From Geopsychrobacter electrodiphilus DSM 16401 (lineage in GTDB: Bacteria > Desulfobacterota > Desulfuromonadia > Desulfuromonadales > Geopsychrobacteraceae), in the NCBI RefSeq assembly GCF_000384395.1, contig NZ_ARWE01000001.1, forward strand, positions 2,702,501 through 2,766,500: a stretch of 64,000 nucleotides of DNA, given 5' to 3'. Below, piece after piece: positions 45,176 through 54,044 of the stretch. Both the position numbers and the translations under genes were made by a program. A model generated the notes under the pieces. It ran no database searches, was not told the DNA's origin, and was given only the letters and a program-made list of their open reading frames with translations. Each line of letters opens with the position of its first letter. Positions within the stretch are counted from its first letter, which is position 1.

Positions 45176-46264
45176 CTAAAGTTTTCCCCCATGCGGGAGG
45201 CCAGAATACAAACGGCCGTTGTGCGTCAGCAGAAATTTATCCAGAGCAATCTCTTCCTGCTTGATGAACCCCTTGTCGGACAGGGTGCCGTTACTCACCA
45301 GCTCGATTACCGCGCAAGCGGAGGCAGCAGTCGTCCAGGAGATGGCCCGCCAGCGACGTCCGCCGATTTCTACTGGCCGATAGGCGTTGACGAACTCCTC
45401 ACGCACCAGATTGCCGAATTTCCAGCCTTCCGCCGAGGCATGGACATAGACCACATCATCGCTCACCGGCGGCTTGGCATTCACCAGAATCTCGCCGGCC
45501 TTCAGGCGGTCTTCGCGCATCAATAGTTCGTGAAAATAGAAGTTCATCAATTGCGCATGGCCGGGATAGCGCATCGTCTTGTAGTCCAGATTTTCGACCA
45601 CGCCGGCGTAGGTCTCACACATGGTGCCCAGACCACCAGAGGTGGTAAAGGCCTCCAGTTCGATGCCATCAATGACGATCTTCTCCAGCCACTCCAGGGG
45701 GGAGACCCACTTGTGTTGCCCGCCTTCGATCACCTCGCAGTCGTTGAGATACTCGTTAACGACCCCTTCGGGTGACCAGTTAAAGGCATAAGAGAGCAGA
45801 CCGGTCGGATTGCTGGGCAGCGCTCCGACCCGCAGCTTGATGTTTCTAATTTTATCCAGTCTGTTCGCCAGAGAAGCGCCGACGATCGCGATGAATCCTG
45901 GGGCCAGACCGCATTGAGGGGCCATGACCGCGCTGGAGGAATGGCTCATTTCGATGATCGCTTTGGTTGTCGGCACATCTTCGGTGAGGTCAAAATAGTG
46001 GATACCCAGTTGACTGGCGATGCTGGCGACGCTGATGTTGAAACTGTACGGCAGACAGGAAATGACCGCGTCGAAGCCGTGCATGTTCTTTTTCAGCGCC
46101 TCACTGCTGCTGACATCCAGAGTCTTGACCGCAAAGGGGTAATCTTCTCGAATCTGCATATCGGCACCCGTGACCTCGAATCCGGTTTCATGGAGCATGA
46201 ATGCCATCAACGAGCCAACCTTGCCCAAACCGAAAACCAGAATTGAATTTATTTTTCTCTGCAT
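45176..46264 (-). CDS. Lysine 6-dehydrogenase-like oxidoreductase (saccharopine dehydrogenase fold)
   Basis: About 362 residues. The Rossmann motif is VFGLGKVGSLM (G12, G14, G17). Later segments GLAPGFIAIVGASLANRLD, LEAFTTSGGLGTM and LDYKTMRYPGHAQL closely parallel Geobacillus lysine 6-dehydrogenase (GVAPG..., LEAFHTSGG..., LEYKTIRYRGHA). That enzyme oxidises lysine with NAD to 2-aminoadipate 6-semialdehyde and ammonia. The ATG at 46264 has GGAG nine bases upstream; an in-frame TTG at 46282 precedes that site. It is separated from the aldehyde dehydrogenase gene by a MITE-like insertion and followed by the KamA-like gene after 42 bp. A saccharopine substrate is the alternative. Confidence 0.87.
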   Translation of the reverse strand: MQRKINSILVFGLGKVGSLMAFMLHETGFEVTGADMQIREDYPFAVKTLDVSSSEALKKNMHGFDAVISCLPYSFNISVASIASQLGIHYFDLTEDVPTTKAIIEMSHSSSAVMAPQCGLAPGFIAIVGASLANRLDKIRNIKLRVGALPSNPTGLLSYAFNWSPEGVVNEYLNDCEVIEGGQHKWVSPLEWLEKIVIDGIELEAFTTSGGLGTMCETYAGVVENLDYKTMRYPGHAQLMNFYFHELLMREDRLKAGEILVNAKPPVSDDVVYVHASAEGWKFGNLVREEFVNAYRPVEIGGRRWRAISWTTAASACAVIELVSNGTLSDKGFIKQEEIALDKFLLTHNGRLYSGLPHGGKL

Positions 46265-46305
46265 TTGCTGTTCTCCATTCAAACTTTTTTAAGAGTGAGA
46301 TTTTA

Positions 46306-46468
46306 GGAACCTGTCCGACTATCCATGAGCTGGCTGCATATGCGACTGTTTGGCCCAGATTCCAGCTCCTTTTTGCCCAATAGCTATAGCTATGAGCCTG
46401 CAAACGAGCCAAAATCTGATCTCAAACATCCGCATTTTCGCCTCAACCCTTATAGTCCGACAGGTTCC
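46306..46468. mobile_element. MITE-like 163-bp element with perfect 17-bp terminal inverted repeats
   Basis: The left end GGAACCTGTCCGACTAT (46306-46322) is the exact complement of the right end ATAGTCCGACAGGTTCC (46452-46468). The inside has no gene but contains a GAGCTGG/CCAGCTC stem and the segment TATGAGCCTGCAAACGAGC, shared with the half copy at 39461-39559. No clear target duplication is visible. It occupies most of the gap between the aldehyde dehydrogenase stop and the lysine dehydrogenase start in an otherwise tightly packed operon. It may form a hairpin in the mRNA. Confidence 0.8.
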
Positions 46469-46484
46469 GAGGCCGCAATCAAAC

Positions 46485-48017
46485 TCAGATATCAAACTTG
46501 ATCCCCTGAGCCAGGGGCAGAGTTCTGCCATAGTTTATGGTGTTGGTTTGACGCCGCATGTAGGCCTTCCAGGCATCGGAGCCTGATTCACGTCCACCGC
46601 CGGTCTCTTTCTCACCACCAAAGGCTCCACCGATCTCAGCGCCGGAGGTGCCGATATTAACGTTGGCAATGCCGCAGTCAGAGCCGATGACTGAGAGAAA
46701 TTCTTCGGCCTCGAGCATGTTCTGGGTGAACACCGCCGAGGACAGACCCTGTACCACGTCATTGTGCAATACAAGCGCATTCGCAATCTCGCCTTCATAC
46801 CTGATCAAATAAAGGATCGGAGCGAAAGTTTCTTCCTGCACGATTGCGTAGCTGTTTTCAACTTCGACGATGGCGGGGACCACGTAGCAACCAGAGGCAT
46901 AGCCCTCACCTGCAAGGATATCACCTCCATAGGCCAGCGTTCCGCCTTCCTCACCAGCACGCGCCAGCGCGTTTTTGAAATCACTGACCGCGCCTTTGTC
47001 GATCAGAGGACCAACATGGTTGTTCTCATCCAGAGGATTGCCGATTTTCAGGCCACCATAGGCCTTGACCAGCGCCTCTTTGACCTTGGCGTAAATGGAA
47101 TCATGAATAATCAGACGCCGGGTCGAGGTGCAGCGCTGACCTGCGGTGCCGACCGCGCCAAATACAATAGCGGGGAGCGCCATGTTAAAGTCGGCATTGG
47201 GCGTCAGAATAATCGCGTTGTTCCCCCCCAACTCAAGGATCGCCTTGCCGAAGCGGCTGGCAATGGCCTGGGCACCATGACGTCCGACTTCGGTCGAACC
47301 GGTGATCGAGACCAAGGGGAGGCGTTTGTCATTGAGCAGCTTTTCACCAATCGACGCACCCCGGCCGACGATGAGATTAAACAGTCCCTCGGGGAGGTCG
47401 TTTTCGCGGATAACGTCGGCCAGAATATGTTGTACGGCGATGGCGCTTAACGGGGTTTTTGAGGAGGGTTTCCACAGGCTGGGATCACCGCAGACCGCCG
47501 CGATCATGGCGTTCCATGACCAGACCGCAACCGGGAAATTGAAAGCAGAAATTATTCCGACAACTCCAAGGGGATGGTACTGATCATACATCCGGTGAAA
47601 TTCTCGCTCCGAGACGGTTGTCGAACCGTAAAGCTGACGGGACTGACCGACGGCAAAATCACAGATATCGATCATCTCCTGAACTTCACCCTTCCCTTCC
47701 TGCAGGGATTTACCCATTTCGTAGGAGACCAGAGAACCAAGGGCATCCTTATGTTTACGTAACTGCAGCCCGATCTGGCGCACGATCTCACCACGCTTGG
47801 GGGCTGGGACCATTCTCCACTGCTTAAAGGCCTCAACACCCTTGGCGACAAGCCGCTCATAGTCTTCTTCCGAAGCAAGGTAAACGCTCGCGATCTGCTG
47901 ACCATCAACCGGCGAAACGATATTCAGCTCCCCCTGGTCGGTCGTGGTATTCCATTCAATCCCGGTGGAGGCACCGTAGTTTTTAGCCTTAATTCCAAGC
48001 TCTTTCAGAAAATTCAT
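46485..48017 (-). CDS. ALDH7/antiquitin-type aldehyde dehydrogenase (2-aminoadipate semialdehyde dehydrogenase)
   Basis: About 510 residues, matching antiquitin (ALDH7A1) in length. Catalytic residues are N160 (SAFNFPVAVWSWN), E262 (LELGGNNAI) and C296 (GQRCTSTRRLI). The ALDH7 signature includes the GRHGAQAIASRFGKAILELGG region. ALDH7 enzymes oxidise 2-aminoadipate 6-semialdehyde to 2-aminoadipate in lysine breakdown. The ATG at 48017 with GGAG six bases upstream is preferred to the ATG at 48029. This is the first gene of the operon and is divergent from the LysR gene, whose palindromic sites lie in the 200-bp gap. Confidence 0.93.
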   Translation of the reverse strand: MNFLKELGIKAKNYGASTGIEWNTTTDQGELNIVSPVDGQQIASVYLASEEDYERLVAKGVEAFKQWRMVPAPKRGEIVRQIGLQLRKHKDALGSLVSYEMGKSLQEGKGEVQEMIDICDFAVGQSRQLYGSTTVSEREFHRMYDQYHPLGVVGIISAFNFPVAVWSWNAMIAAVCGDPSLWKPSSKTPLSAIAVQHILADVIRENDLPEGLFNLIVGRGASIGEKLLNDKRLPLVSITGSTEVGRHGAQAIASRFGKAILELGGNNAIILTPNADFNMALPAIVFGAVGTAGQRCTSTRRLIIHDSIYAKVKEALVKAYGGLKIGNPLDENNHVGPLIDKGAVSDFKNALARAGEEGGTLAYGGDILAGEGYASGCYVVPAIVEVENSYAIVQEETFAPILYLIRYEGEIANALVLHNDVVQGLSSAVFTQNMLEAEEFLSVIGSDCGIANVNIGTSGAEIGGAFGGEKETGGGRESGSDAWKAYMRRQTNTINYGRTLPLAQGIKFDI

Positions 48018-48049
48018 GACCCACTCCATTGACTCTTAAATAAGGGTTA

Positions 48050-48163
48050 TTCAGGATGAAGGCACCCTGAATCTCAGTAGCTGGATGATGAGCAGGCTAC
48101 TGGTTCACTCTAGAGTGAACTTAAGGCCTTAGCTGAGGGAATGTAAAATACAGCTTTACTGTA
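48050..48163. promoter_or_regulatory. Palindrome-rich divergent control region between the lysine-type operon and lysR
   Basis: The gap holds a perfect 18-bp palindrome GTTCACTCTAGAGTGAAC (48103-48120), which fits the T-N11-A pattern bound by LysR proteins. TACAG-CTTTA-CTGTA (48149-48163), TAAGGCCTTA (48122-48131) and a TTCAGG/CCTGAA pair (48050-48071) are further inverted repeats. One strong and one weaker site between divergent LysR and target promoters is the classical layout. The palindromes are seen; binding is inferred. Confidence 0.65.
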
Positions 48164-48243
48164 GGGGGTAAAGGAATAAACTATGATGTGAGGCCGATAG
48201 CCTGGCCGGTTCTGTCCACAAACAACCACAGAGGACTTACACT

Positions 48244-49086
48244 ATGGAACTACGCGCCCTGCGTTATTTTATCGCGGTCTATGAGGAGTTGAGCCTGACC
48301 GGAGCGGCCAAGCGCTGTTTCGTTGCTCAGCCTTCGATCTCGGCCGCCATACAGCAACTGGAAGCTGAACTGGAACGTCCGCTGTTCATTCGCCATCCCA
48401 AAGGGGTCACCCCGACCCGGGCCGGGAATAACCTGTATCCCTATGCCCATAAAATGCTCACCGACGTCCAGACAATCAAAGATCTCTTTCACGAGCAGGC
48501 GCCGAAAATCTCCTTGCGGCTGGCAATTATGCCGTTCTTGTCAGGCCAGAACATCAGCCTGATCATCAAAGACCTGCTGTCCACGATTCCAGGACTGAAT
48601 TTGACTGTCGTCGATTTGAGCGAAGAAGCAGACATGCGCATCATCTCCAGCAACCTTGCCAGGCAGGATGAAGCCTTTCATAAGCTCTGGCATGATGAGT
48701 TTGTGCTGGCACTCCCCCTTGGCCACCCGTTCGCCCTGCTGAAATCTGTGCCAATGGCGATGCTGGATCATGTCCCGTTTATCAGCCGGCAACCCTGTGA
48801 TGTCAACGATGCCTGGAACTTCGCTATCCAGAAGAGCAAAATTACCCTCGACACCAAAGCTACGGTCAAAACCGAAGAGTATGCGCTGGACCTGGTTGCC
48901 GCGGGGTTGGGTCTTTCCGTCGTACCAAGCCATTCAACCGGCCTACGCTCAGACATAGAGACCTGTGAGGTCAGCAATCTCAAGCTGGAACGAATTGTCG
49001 GACTGGCCCACAAAAAGGAGCATCCGCTACCGGCTCAATTATTGGACATTATCAACAATGCCAAAATCCGTCTTACCCCGTTGTAA
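48244..49086 (+). CDS. LysR-family transcriptional regulator
   Basis: The 280-residue regulator has an N-terminal winged helix-turn-helix (MELRALRYFIAVYEELSLTG, then KRCFVAQPSISAAIQQLEAEL) and a C-terminal effector-binding domain from residue 90. The start has AGAGGAC upstream. It is transcribed divergently from the seven-gene lysine-type operon and probably activates it in response to a pathway intermediate such as lysine or 2-aminoadipate. Its 3' end overlaps the end of the convergent DMT transporter gene by 14 bases. Confidence 0.93.
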   Translation: MELRALRYFIAVYEELSLTGAAKRCFVAQPSISAAIQQLEAELERPLFIRHPKGVTPTRAGNNLYPYAHKMLTDVQTIKDLFHEQAPKISLRLAIMPFLSGQNISLIIKDLLSTIPGLNLTVVDLSEEADMRIISSNLARQDEAFHKLWHDEFVLALPLGHPFALLKSVPMAMLDHVPFISRQPCDVNDAWNFAIQKSKITLDTKATVKTEEYALDLVAAGLGLSVVPSHSTGLRSDIETCEVSNLKLERIVGLAHKKEHPLPAQLLDIINNAKIRLTPL

Positions 49087-49975
49087 AAACCATTGATACC
49101 CCGATGACAACCGCGAGTGCGGCCCATGCAGAGGCAATATGTGGTCGCTCTTTAGTCAGAAGCCAGAAGGCAGGCAGCACCAATACAGGTGTTGTGGAAG
49201 ACAAGGTCGCAACAATCCCGACAGGGGCAACTTTAATCGCCCATAACAACAAACTCATTCCCACACCCATGCCGAGTAAACCACTGGCCATAATTTGCGC
49301 CGCTACCGCCAGGTTCATGGTGCGATAAGCTGAAAAAATAGTCGTACCCCTCGTCAATAACAGGGTCAGAAAGAGGCAGCTAAATGAAATCCACACACGA
49401 ATAGCTGTTGCCAATACCGGGTTTGTGCCCGCCTGCATCGCATCAAGAGCGATAAAAGTGCCTATTGACTGACAAACTGCAGCAAGAACCCCGGCCGCAA
49501 TACCAAAACCAACCCTGCCAACGGATTGCTCCCAGTGGTGCTTGCCCGCATTTCTACGGAACGCGAGAGCCAGCATGACGCCACTGGTAACGAGTGCAAC
49601 ACCGAAAAAATTTATAAATTGGAAGCTTTCATCAAACCAGCATATTCCGATCAAAAAGCTGATCGGGGCATTGGCCGCGAAAAGTAACCCGGCAAGGCGC
49701 GGGCCCAGCCGTTTAACACTGCTGTATAAAAAAGTATCGCCCATGTAAATGCCGACAAAACCTGACAGCACCAGGGAAATTGTCAGGTCATGCGTCGGCA
49801 GATCCCATTGCCCGGTCAAAATGAGGGACAGAGACAAAATCAGTGCAACACACAACATTCTAAAGGCATTGAATGATATCGCGCCCAATTGCCTGACTGG
49901 ACCAACATTCAAAAAACTGCTAAAGGCCCATACTGACGCAGCACCTAGTGCCGCCAAATAGCCAAGTGATTGCAA
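49073..49975 (-). CDS. DMT-superfamily (EamA) transporter
   Basis: A 300-residue protein with ten predicted membrane helices in two EamA halves (first half starts LAALGAASVWAFSSFLNVG; second half from about residue 155). The start is TTG at 49975 with AAGGAC upstream. EamA proteins commonly export amino acids or metabolites. Substrate is unknown; nearness to lysine and saccharopine genes suggests an amino acid. It converges on lysR. Confidence 0.87.
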   Translation of the reverse strand: MQSLGYLAALGAASVWAFSSFLNVGPVRQLGAISFNAFRMLCVALILSLSLILTGQWDLPTHDLTISLVLSGFVGIYMGDTFLYSSVKRLGPRLAGLLFAANAPISFLIGICWFDESFQFINFFGVALVTSGVMLALAFRRNAGKHHWEQSVGRVGFGIAAGVLAAVCQSIGTFIALDAMQAGTNPVLATAIRVWISFSCLFLTLLLTRGTTIFSAYRTMNLAVAAQIMASGLLGMGVGMSLLLWAIKVAPVGIVATLSSTTPVLVLPAFWLLTKERPHIASAWAALAVVIGVSMVFTTG

Positions 49976-50041
49976 TGCTGAGTCCTTGTTCTGCTTACTA
50001 AGCTATTGACAATTAAACGTATTTTTCACTAATCAAAAAAG

Positions 50042-51376
50042 CTACAAATAGATCTCTTCCTCAACGAATCTGATCCCCAGGCTCTCTAGTTCATCCAGGA
50101 TAGGAACATACATTTCGGGCATAATGGGGATGTGCACCCCGGCTTGCTTAATGCCACCAGTAATGAGCAGCTTTGTCGCAATCGCCAGAGGGGTCCCTAC
50201 GGTGTACGACATGGCAGTATTGGCCTTATTCTCGCCCTCACAACTCATGGAAGAGATAATGCGCTTCTTTTGCCCATCCAACACAAAATCAAACTGATGT
50301 TGCATGACCAATAGATCCCGATCTTCTGGCCCCATAGCCCACTTCTGTTCCAGAATTTTTTGCAACACCATCGCAGGAGTCGCATCTTTGATCCCACTGA
50401 CCTCATCCGAGAATATACCCAGCCAACGCAGCTTATCCATTACCCCTGAATCCATGGAGAGCCCGAAATATTCGGCCAGATTTTCTTCAGTGCTTTGTCC
50501 TTCCCGGAAGGGAAGAAAACTCTCCAGATACTGGCGATAGCTGAGCAGATGTGAATCGCGCATGACATAGCTGTCGTCGGTGCAACCCAATTGGACGAAG
50601 ATGTCCCAGGCTTCCGAGTAACCGGGGCGGCGCATGGTCCCCCTGATGATGGAAGGGATATCTTTAAGGCCGTACAATGCGCAATAGGGAAGTGAATCCC
50701 GGTTTGGGTAAACCTCGAAAGCACCATAACCGGGGACCTCAACCTTGCTGAGCGTCGAGAAAAGTTTCTGATAGGGAACGTATTTATACTGTCCGTTCTC
50801 TTTGTACTTTGCCACGCCCTGACCGGCAACCACGACGTTGCGTGGGTTCCACGAAAATTTGTAATTCCAGGGATTATCGTCGCTGGTGGGGGCGACCAAC
50901 CCGCCACAAAATGATTTAAAAGACAGAATTTCTCCACCCCTGTGCTTAATCCTGTCGATAACGCGCATGGCTGACATGTGATCAATACCTGGGTCCACCC
51001 CCAGTTCGTTCAGAAAAGACAGCCCTTTTTCACGCACAGCGCCATCAATCCGCTGCATCTCGGGGGAAACATAGGAAGGAGTAAGCAGGTGTTTACCGTA
51101 CTTGAGGCACTCCCTTGCGACAATCGAATGCAGTGACCCAGGCAACATAGATACGACGACATCTGTCTGGGAGATTTCCCTGGCTCTAAGCTTTTGCTGA
51201 TTAATGTTAAATTGAATTGCACGTCCATTGGGATGGTCGGCAATCTTTGTCTGAGCTGTTGCCAATGACATATCACCCACGGTGACTTGCCAGTCATGTT
51301 GCTGAGAATATTTCAGCAGATAATCGATCAGACTGGTCGCCGACAAGCCTGCTCCAATGATAAAAATATTTGTCAT
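50042..51376 (-). CDS. Saccharopine dehydrogenase, Lys9 type (L-glutamate-forming)
   Basis: The 444-residue protein has the length and landmark segments of yeast Lys9. These are GAGLSATSLIDYLL (Rossmann), VVSMLPGSLHSIVARECLKYGKHLLTPSYVSPEM, ELGVDPGIDHMSAM, SFCGGLVAPTSDDNPWNYKFSW, and a C-terminal AMSYTVGTPLAIATKLLITG. Lys9-type enzymes interconvert saccharopine with 2-aminoadipate semialdehyde plus glutamate. In a catabolic direction this feeds the same semialdehyde as the lysine dehydrogenase. No lysine-ketoglutarate reductase partner is encoded in the window. A truncated copy lies at 59767-59936. Confidence 0.87.
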   Translation of the reverse strand: MTNIFIIGAGLSATSLIDYLLKYSQQHDWQVTVGDMSLATAQTKIADHPNGRAIQFNINQQKLRAREISQTDVVVSMLPGSLHSIVARECLKYGKHLLTPSYVSPEMQRIDGAVREKGLSFLNELGVDPGIDHMSAMRVIDRIKHRGGEILSFKSFCGGLVAPTSDDNPWNYKFSWNPRNVVVAGQGVAKYKENGQYKYVPYQKLFSTLSKVEVPGYGAFEVYPNRDSLPYCALYGLKDIPSIIRGTMRRPGYSEAWDIFVQLGCTDDSYVMRDSHLLSYRQYLESFLPFREGQSTEENLAEYFGLSMDSGVMDKLRWLGIFSDEVSGIKDATPAMVLQKILEQKWAMGPEDRDLLVMQHQFDFVLDGQKKRIISSMSCEGENKANTAMSYTVGTPLAIATKLLITGGIKQAGVHIPIMPEMYVPILDELESLGIRFVEEEIYL

Positions 51377-51468
51377 CGCTTACTCAATCCTTATCTGTGT
51401 AATTGCCAATTCCAACCCATCCCTAACGAGAAATACCCAAGCTATCCGGAAGAAAAATATTTTCAAAC

Positions 51469-52647
51469 TCAGTCCAGTTCCTCCACACGATAATCCACAT
51501 GCATCCCACGCGCTTTAACCTCCGACAGAAAGGTCACAGGGGGAACATGACGCACCGGGGAGAGCACTCCAGCGCCGGTTATCTCGCCAGACAAAATCAT
51601 CAAGGCACCAATGCTCGAGGTGAAGCCCACCGTGCGATTCATGGCGAAAAGGCCTGTAGTAAGGTCACGGTAATCGACCAGATCATAGATCACCTTGATC
51701 TTCCGGCTGGCCTTGATACCCCAGGCTTCGACCCTGAGAAGTGCAAGGTCCTGTTGTTCAGCTGTGTACTGTAGACGGGGTGTAAGCAACTGGGTAATAA
51801 AGCTGCGCGGCGATATTTGGGCGCCACCAACGCTGATAGGAGTGTCGGCGAGCAGGCCGAGATCCACAAGCTTACGCCAGAACTTCGAATGCCCGGGCCA
51901 TCTCAGGGCAAACCGCCCCATTTCTACAAGTTCTTTGCCCAGCCCGAATATCTCCACATACCGTTCCGCATCACCGTTTGGGTAGGCCTCCACCATGCCG
52001 ATTCCTGGGAATTCAATTTCGTGAACGTTTTCGGGTCTGAAAATCTCATTCCCGGGAACAACATGCAGTCGTCCACCTTTAAAAAGCCTGGCCTCGCGCG
52101 TGTAAACCGCCAGGACCCTATCAAATATCCAGGAGATCTTATAGCGAATGGGGCTGTCATCGGCACATTCTGCCGCAGGGATCCCACCACCGTAGGAATA
52201 GAGACCGTGAACTTCATCTAATTCGTCCACAGCCAGTCGCCCGAGGACAAGATCAATACCCGGATCAAGCCCCATTTCCGGCAAGATAATACAGCCCTTT
52301 TCCTTTGCAAGCGCGTCCAGTTCTTGGAGTTGGTAGGTGTAGTTGGAACTCACAAAAGGAATGCCGGCGTTCATGGCGGCCGTAGCAGCAGTGAGGGCAA
52401 GTTCGATGGGCAGCATACAGATGACGATGTCGATACCCAGCGTAGAATATGTCCCGGATAGATCGTTATCCCGGGAGATATCAAGTTTGAGCACTTCTGT
52501 TTTGGTATATCCCATCCGCTCCAGGTACGTTTCGGCATTGTCGAGATTAATGTCAGCAGCAAAAATTTTACTGATCAAGTTACTTTGTTCAAGATCATGG
52601 ATGACGGCCTTGCCTTGAAGGCCCATTCCAAGCACGATTGCTATCAT
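51469..52647 (-). CDS. Saccharopine-dehydrogenase-like oxidoreductase, paralogue A
   Basis: The 392-residue protein has a Rossmann motif VLGMGLQGKAVIHDLEQS and the family segments PEMGLDPGIDLVLGRLAVDELD, LYSYGGGIPAAE and FAMNRTVGFTSSIGALMILSG. It is closest to its downstream neighbour at 52793 and resembles the protein at 61176. It is shorter than Lys9 because the C-terminal substrate domain lacks an insertion. It probably cleaves or forms a secondary-amine (opine-like) amino acid, or deaminates an amino acid as lysine 6-dehydrogenase does. The ATG has GGAG nine bases upstream. Substrate unknown. Confidence 0.8.
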   Translation of the reverse strand: MIAIVLGMGLQGKAVIHDLEQSNLISKIFAADINLDNAETYLERMGYTKTEVLKLDISRDNDLSGTYSTLGIDIVICMLPIELALTAATAAMNAGIPFVSSNYTYQLQELDALAKEKGCIILPEMGLDPGIDLVLGRLAVDELDEVHGLYSYGGGIPAAECADDSPIRYKISWIFDRVLAVYTREARLFKGGRLHVVPGNEIFRPENVHEIEFPGIGMVEAYPNGDAERYVEIFGLGKELVEMGRFALRWPGHSKFWRKLVDLGLLADTPISVGGAQISPRSFITQLLTPRLQYTAEQQDLALLRVEAWGIKASRKIKVIYDLVDYRDLTTGLFAMNRTVGFTSSIGALMILSGEITGAGVLSPVRHVPPVTFLSEVKARGMHVDYRVEELD

Positions 52648-52792
52648 TTATTTTAACTCCAGTTCCATTCTCTCCGCCGTATTACGTAGATTGCGTTGTC
52701 ATATTATTGGTGAAGCTTCAGGATAAGGGTGTCCGCCCAGGCCACCACCTGTTTTTGATAACAGGCTTTGATGCCATACCGGCTGACACCGT

Positions 52793-54001
52793 TTATGCCA
52801 CGGGCGTTGAAGTTGGCTCATACCGACCAAGATCAATATCTTCAACCCGGCACTGCGACCGGATGCCAACCAGTTCAAGTTCCCTTAAAAAATCTTCTGT
52901 GGGAACGTCTTTTATTGGCGAAAGGACCCCTGGTGCATTGATTTTCCCGGAGAGGATCATCTTCGCTGCTATGGCGGTGGTGTAACCAACAGTACGATTC
53001 ATGGCAAAAAGCCCGGTTTCAAGGTCCCGGCTATCGATAAGATCCCAGGTAACCCGCTTTCCGACACCATCTTTTTCACCCCAGGCCTCTACACGTATAA
53101 TTACAATGTCTTTTTCCCCATCGGCGTATTGCAGTTTGGGGGAGAGGGCTTTGACCAGAAACTCCCGAGGAGATACAGGTAGAGTATCTGCGGGTTTATC
53201 TGCCAGCAGGCCCAAGTCGGCCATGGTCCCCCAGAAGCCGCAATGTCCGGGCCAGCGCAACGCAAAACGGCCCATGTGACGAATGTTTTTATCCAGGCCG
53301 AAGGCTGAGATGAACTTTGCGGCGTCTCCGTTGGGATAGGCCTCCATCGATCCCAGCCCCGCAATATCAACCATGTGGGTATTTTCCGGCTTAAAAATCG
53401 AGTTTCCAGGGATATCGATCTGTTCTCCCTCCCTGATGACAACGGCATCCCGGGCGTAGGCTTTCAGTACCCCTTCAAATGACCAGGAGATCTTGTAACT
53501 CAGAGGGTTATCATCTTTGTGGGCTGGCTCGGGCACCCCACCCCCGTAAGAGTAAAGGCCATCCACCCGATCCAGCATGCCCACGGCAATTCCGCCCAGG
53601 ATAAGATCGATTCCAGGATCCAATCCCATTTCCGGGAGCATAATAACCCCTTTAGCCTTAGCCTCTCGATCCATAAGGGCAATTTCTCCAGCATATCCAG
53701 AGGAGACGAAATGGATACCCGCATCGAGTGCGGCCCGGGCCACGCTGCTCCCGAACTCCACCGGCAGCATCATGATAACGAGATCAGCACCCGACTGGCT
53801 GACGCTTTTGTGCAACTCGCTCTCACTTTTGGCATTCAGCGCCCCGGTGGTTATCTTCTTAAAGCCGATCTCAGCGACATATTTATTAATCGAGTCCAGG
53901 TTATTATCCAGAACCAGAATCTCTTTCACCAGAGGACTCTTTTCCAGACTTTGCGCAACAGCTTTCCCCTGTAACCCCATCCCCAGTAGTAATACTTTCA
54001 T
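52793..54001 (-). CDS. Saccharopine-dehydrogenase-like oxidoreductase, paralogue B
   Basis: The 402-residue protein starts MKVLLLGMGLQGKAVAQSLEKS and shares MLPEMGLDPGIDLILGGIAVGMLD, LYSYGGGVPEPAHKDDNP and GLFAMNRTVGYTTAIAAKMILSG with paralogue A, with about half the residues identical by eye. The ribosome site is AAGGAAG. It is followed 43 bp later by the ABC ATPase gene that starts at 54815 in reverse, and it lies downstream of the Aap-like transporter genes, so uptake and oxidation of one substrate may be coupled. Substrate unknown. Confidence 0.8.
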   Translation of the reverse strand: MKVLLLGMGLQGKAVAQSLEKSPLVKEILVLDNNLDSINKYVAEIGFKKITTGALNAKSESELHKSVSQSGADLVIMMLPVEFGSSVARAALDAGIHFVSSGYAGEIALMDREAKAKGVIMLPEMGLDPGIDLILGGIAVGMLDRVDGLYSYGGGVPEPAHKDDNPLSYKISWSFEGVLKAYARDAVVIREGEQIDIPGNSIFKPENTHMVDIAGLGSMEAYPNGDAAKFISAFGLDKNIRHMGRFALRWPGHCGFWGTMADLGLLADKPADTLPVSPREFLVKALSPKLQYADGEKDIVIIRVEAWGEKDGVGKRVTWDLIDSRDLETGLFAMNRTVGYTTAIAAKMILSGKINAPGVLSPIKDVPTEDFLRELELVGIRSQCRVEDIDLGRYEPTSTPVA

Positions 54002-54044
54002 AAGTCATCTTCCTTTAAGTATTTGTAAAGATTTCATCCGTTGC

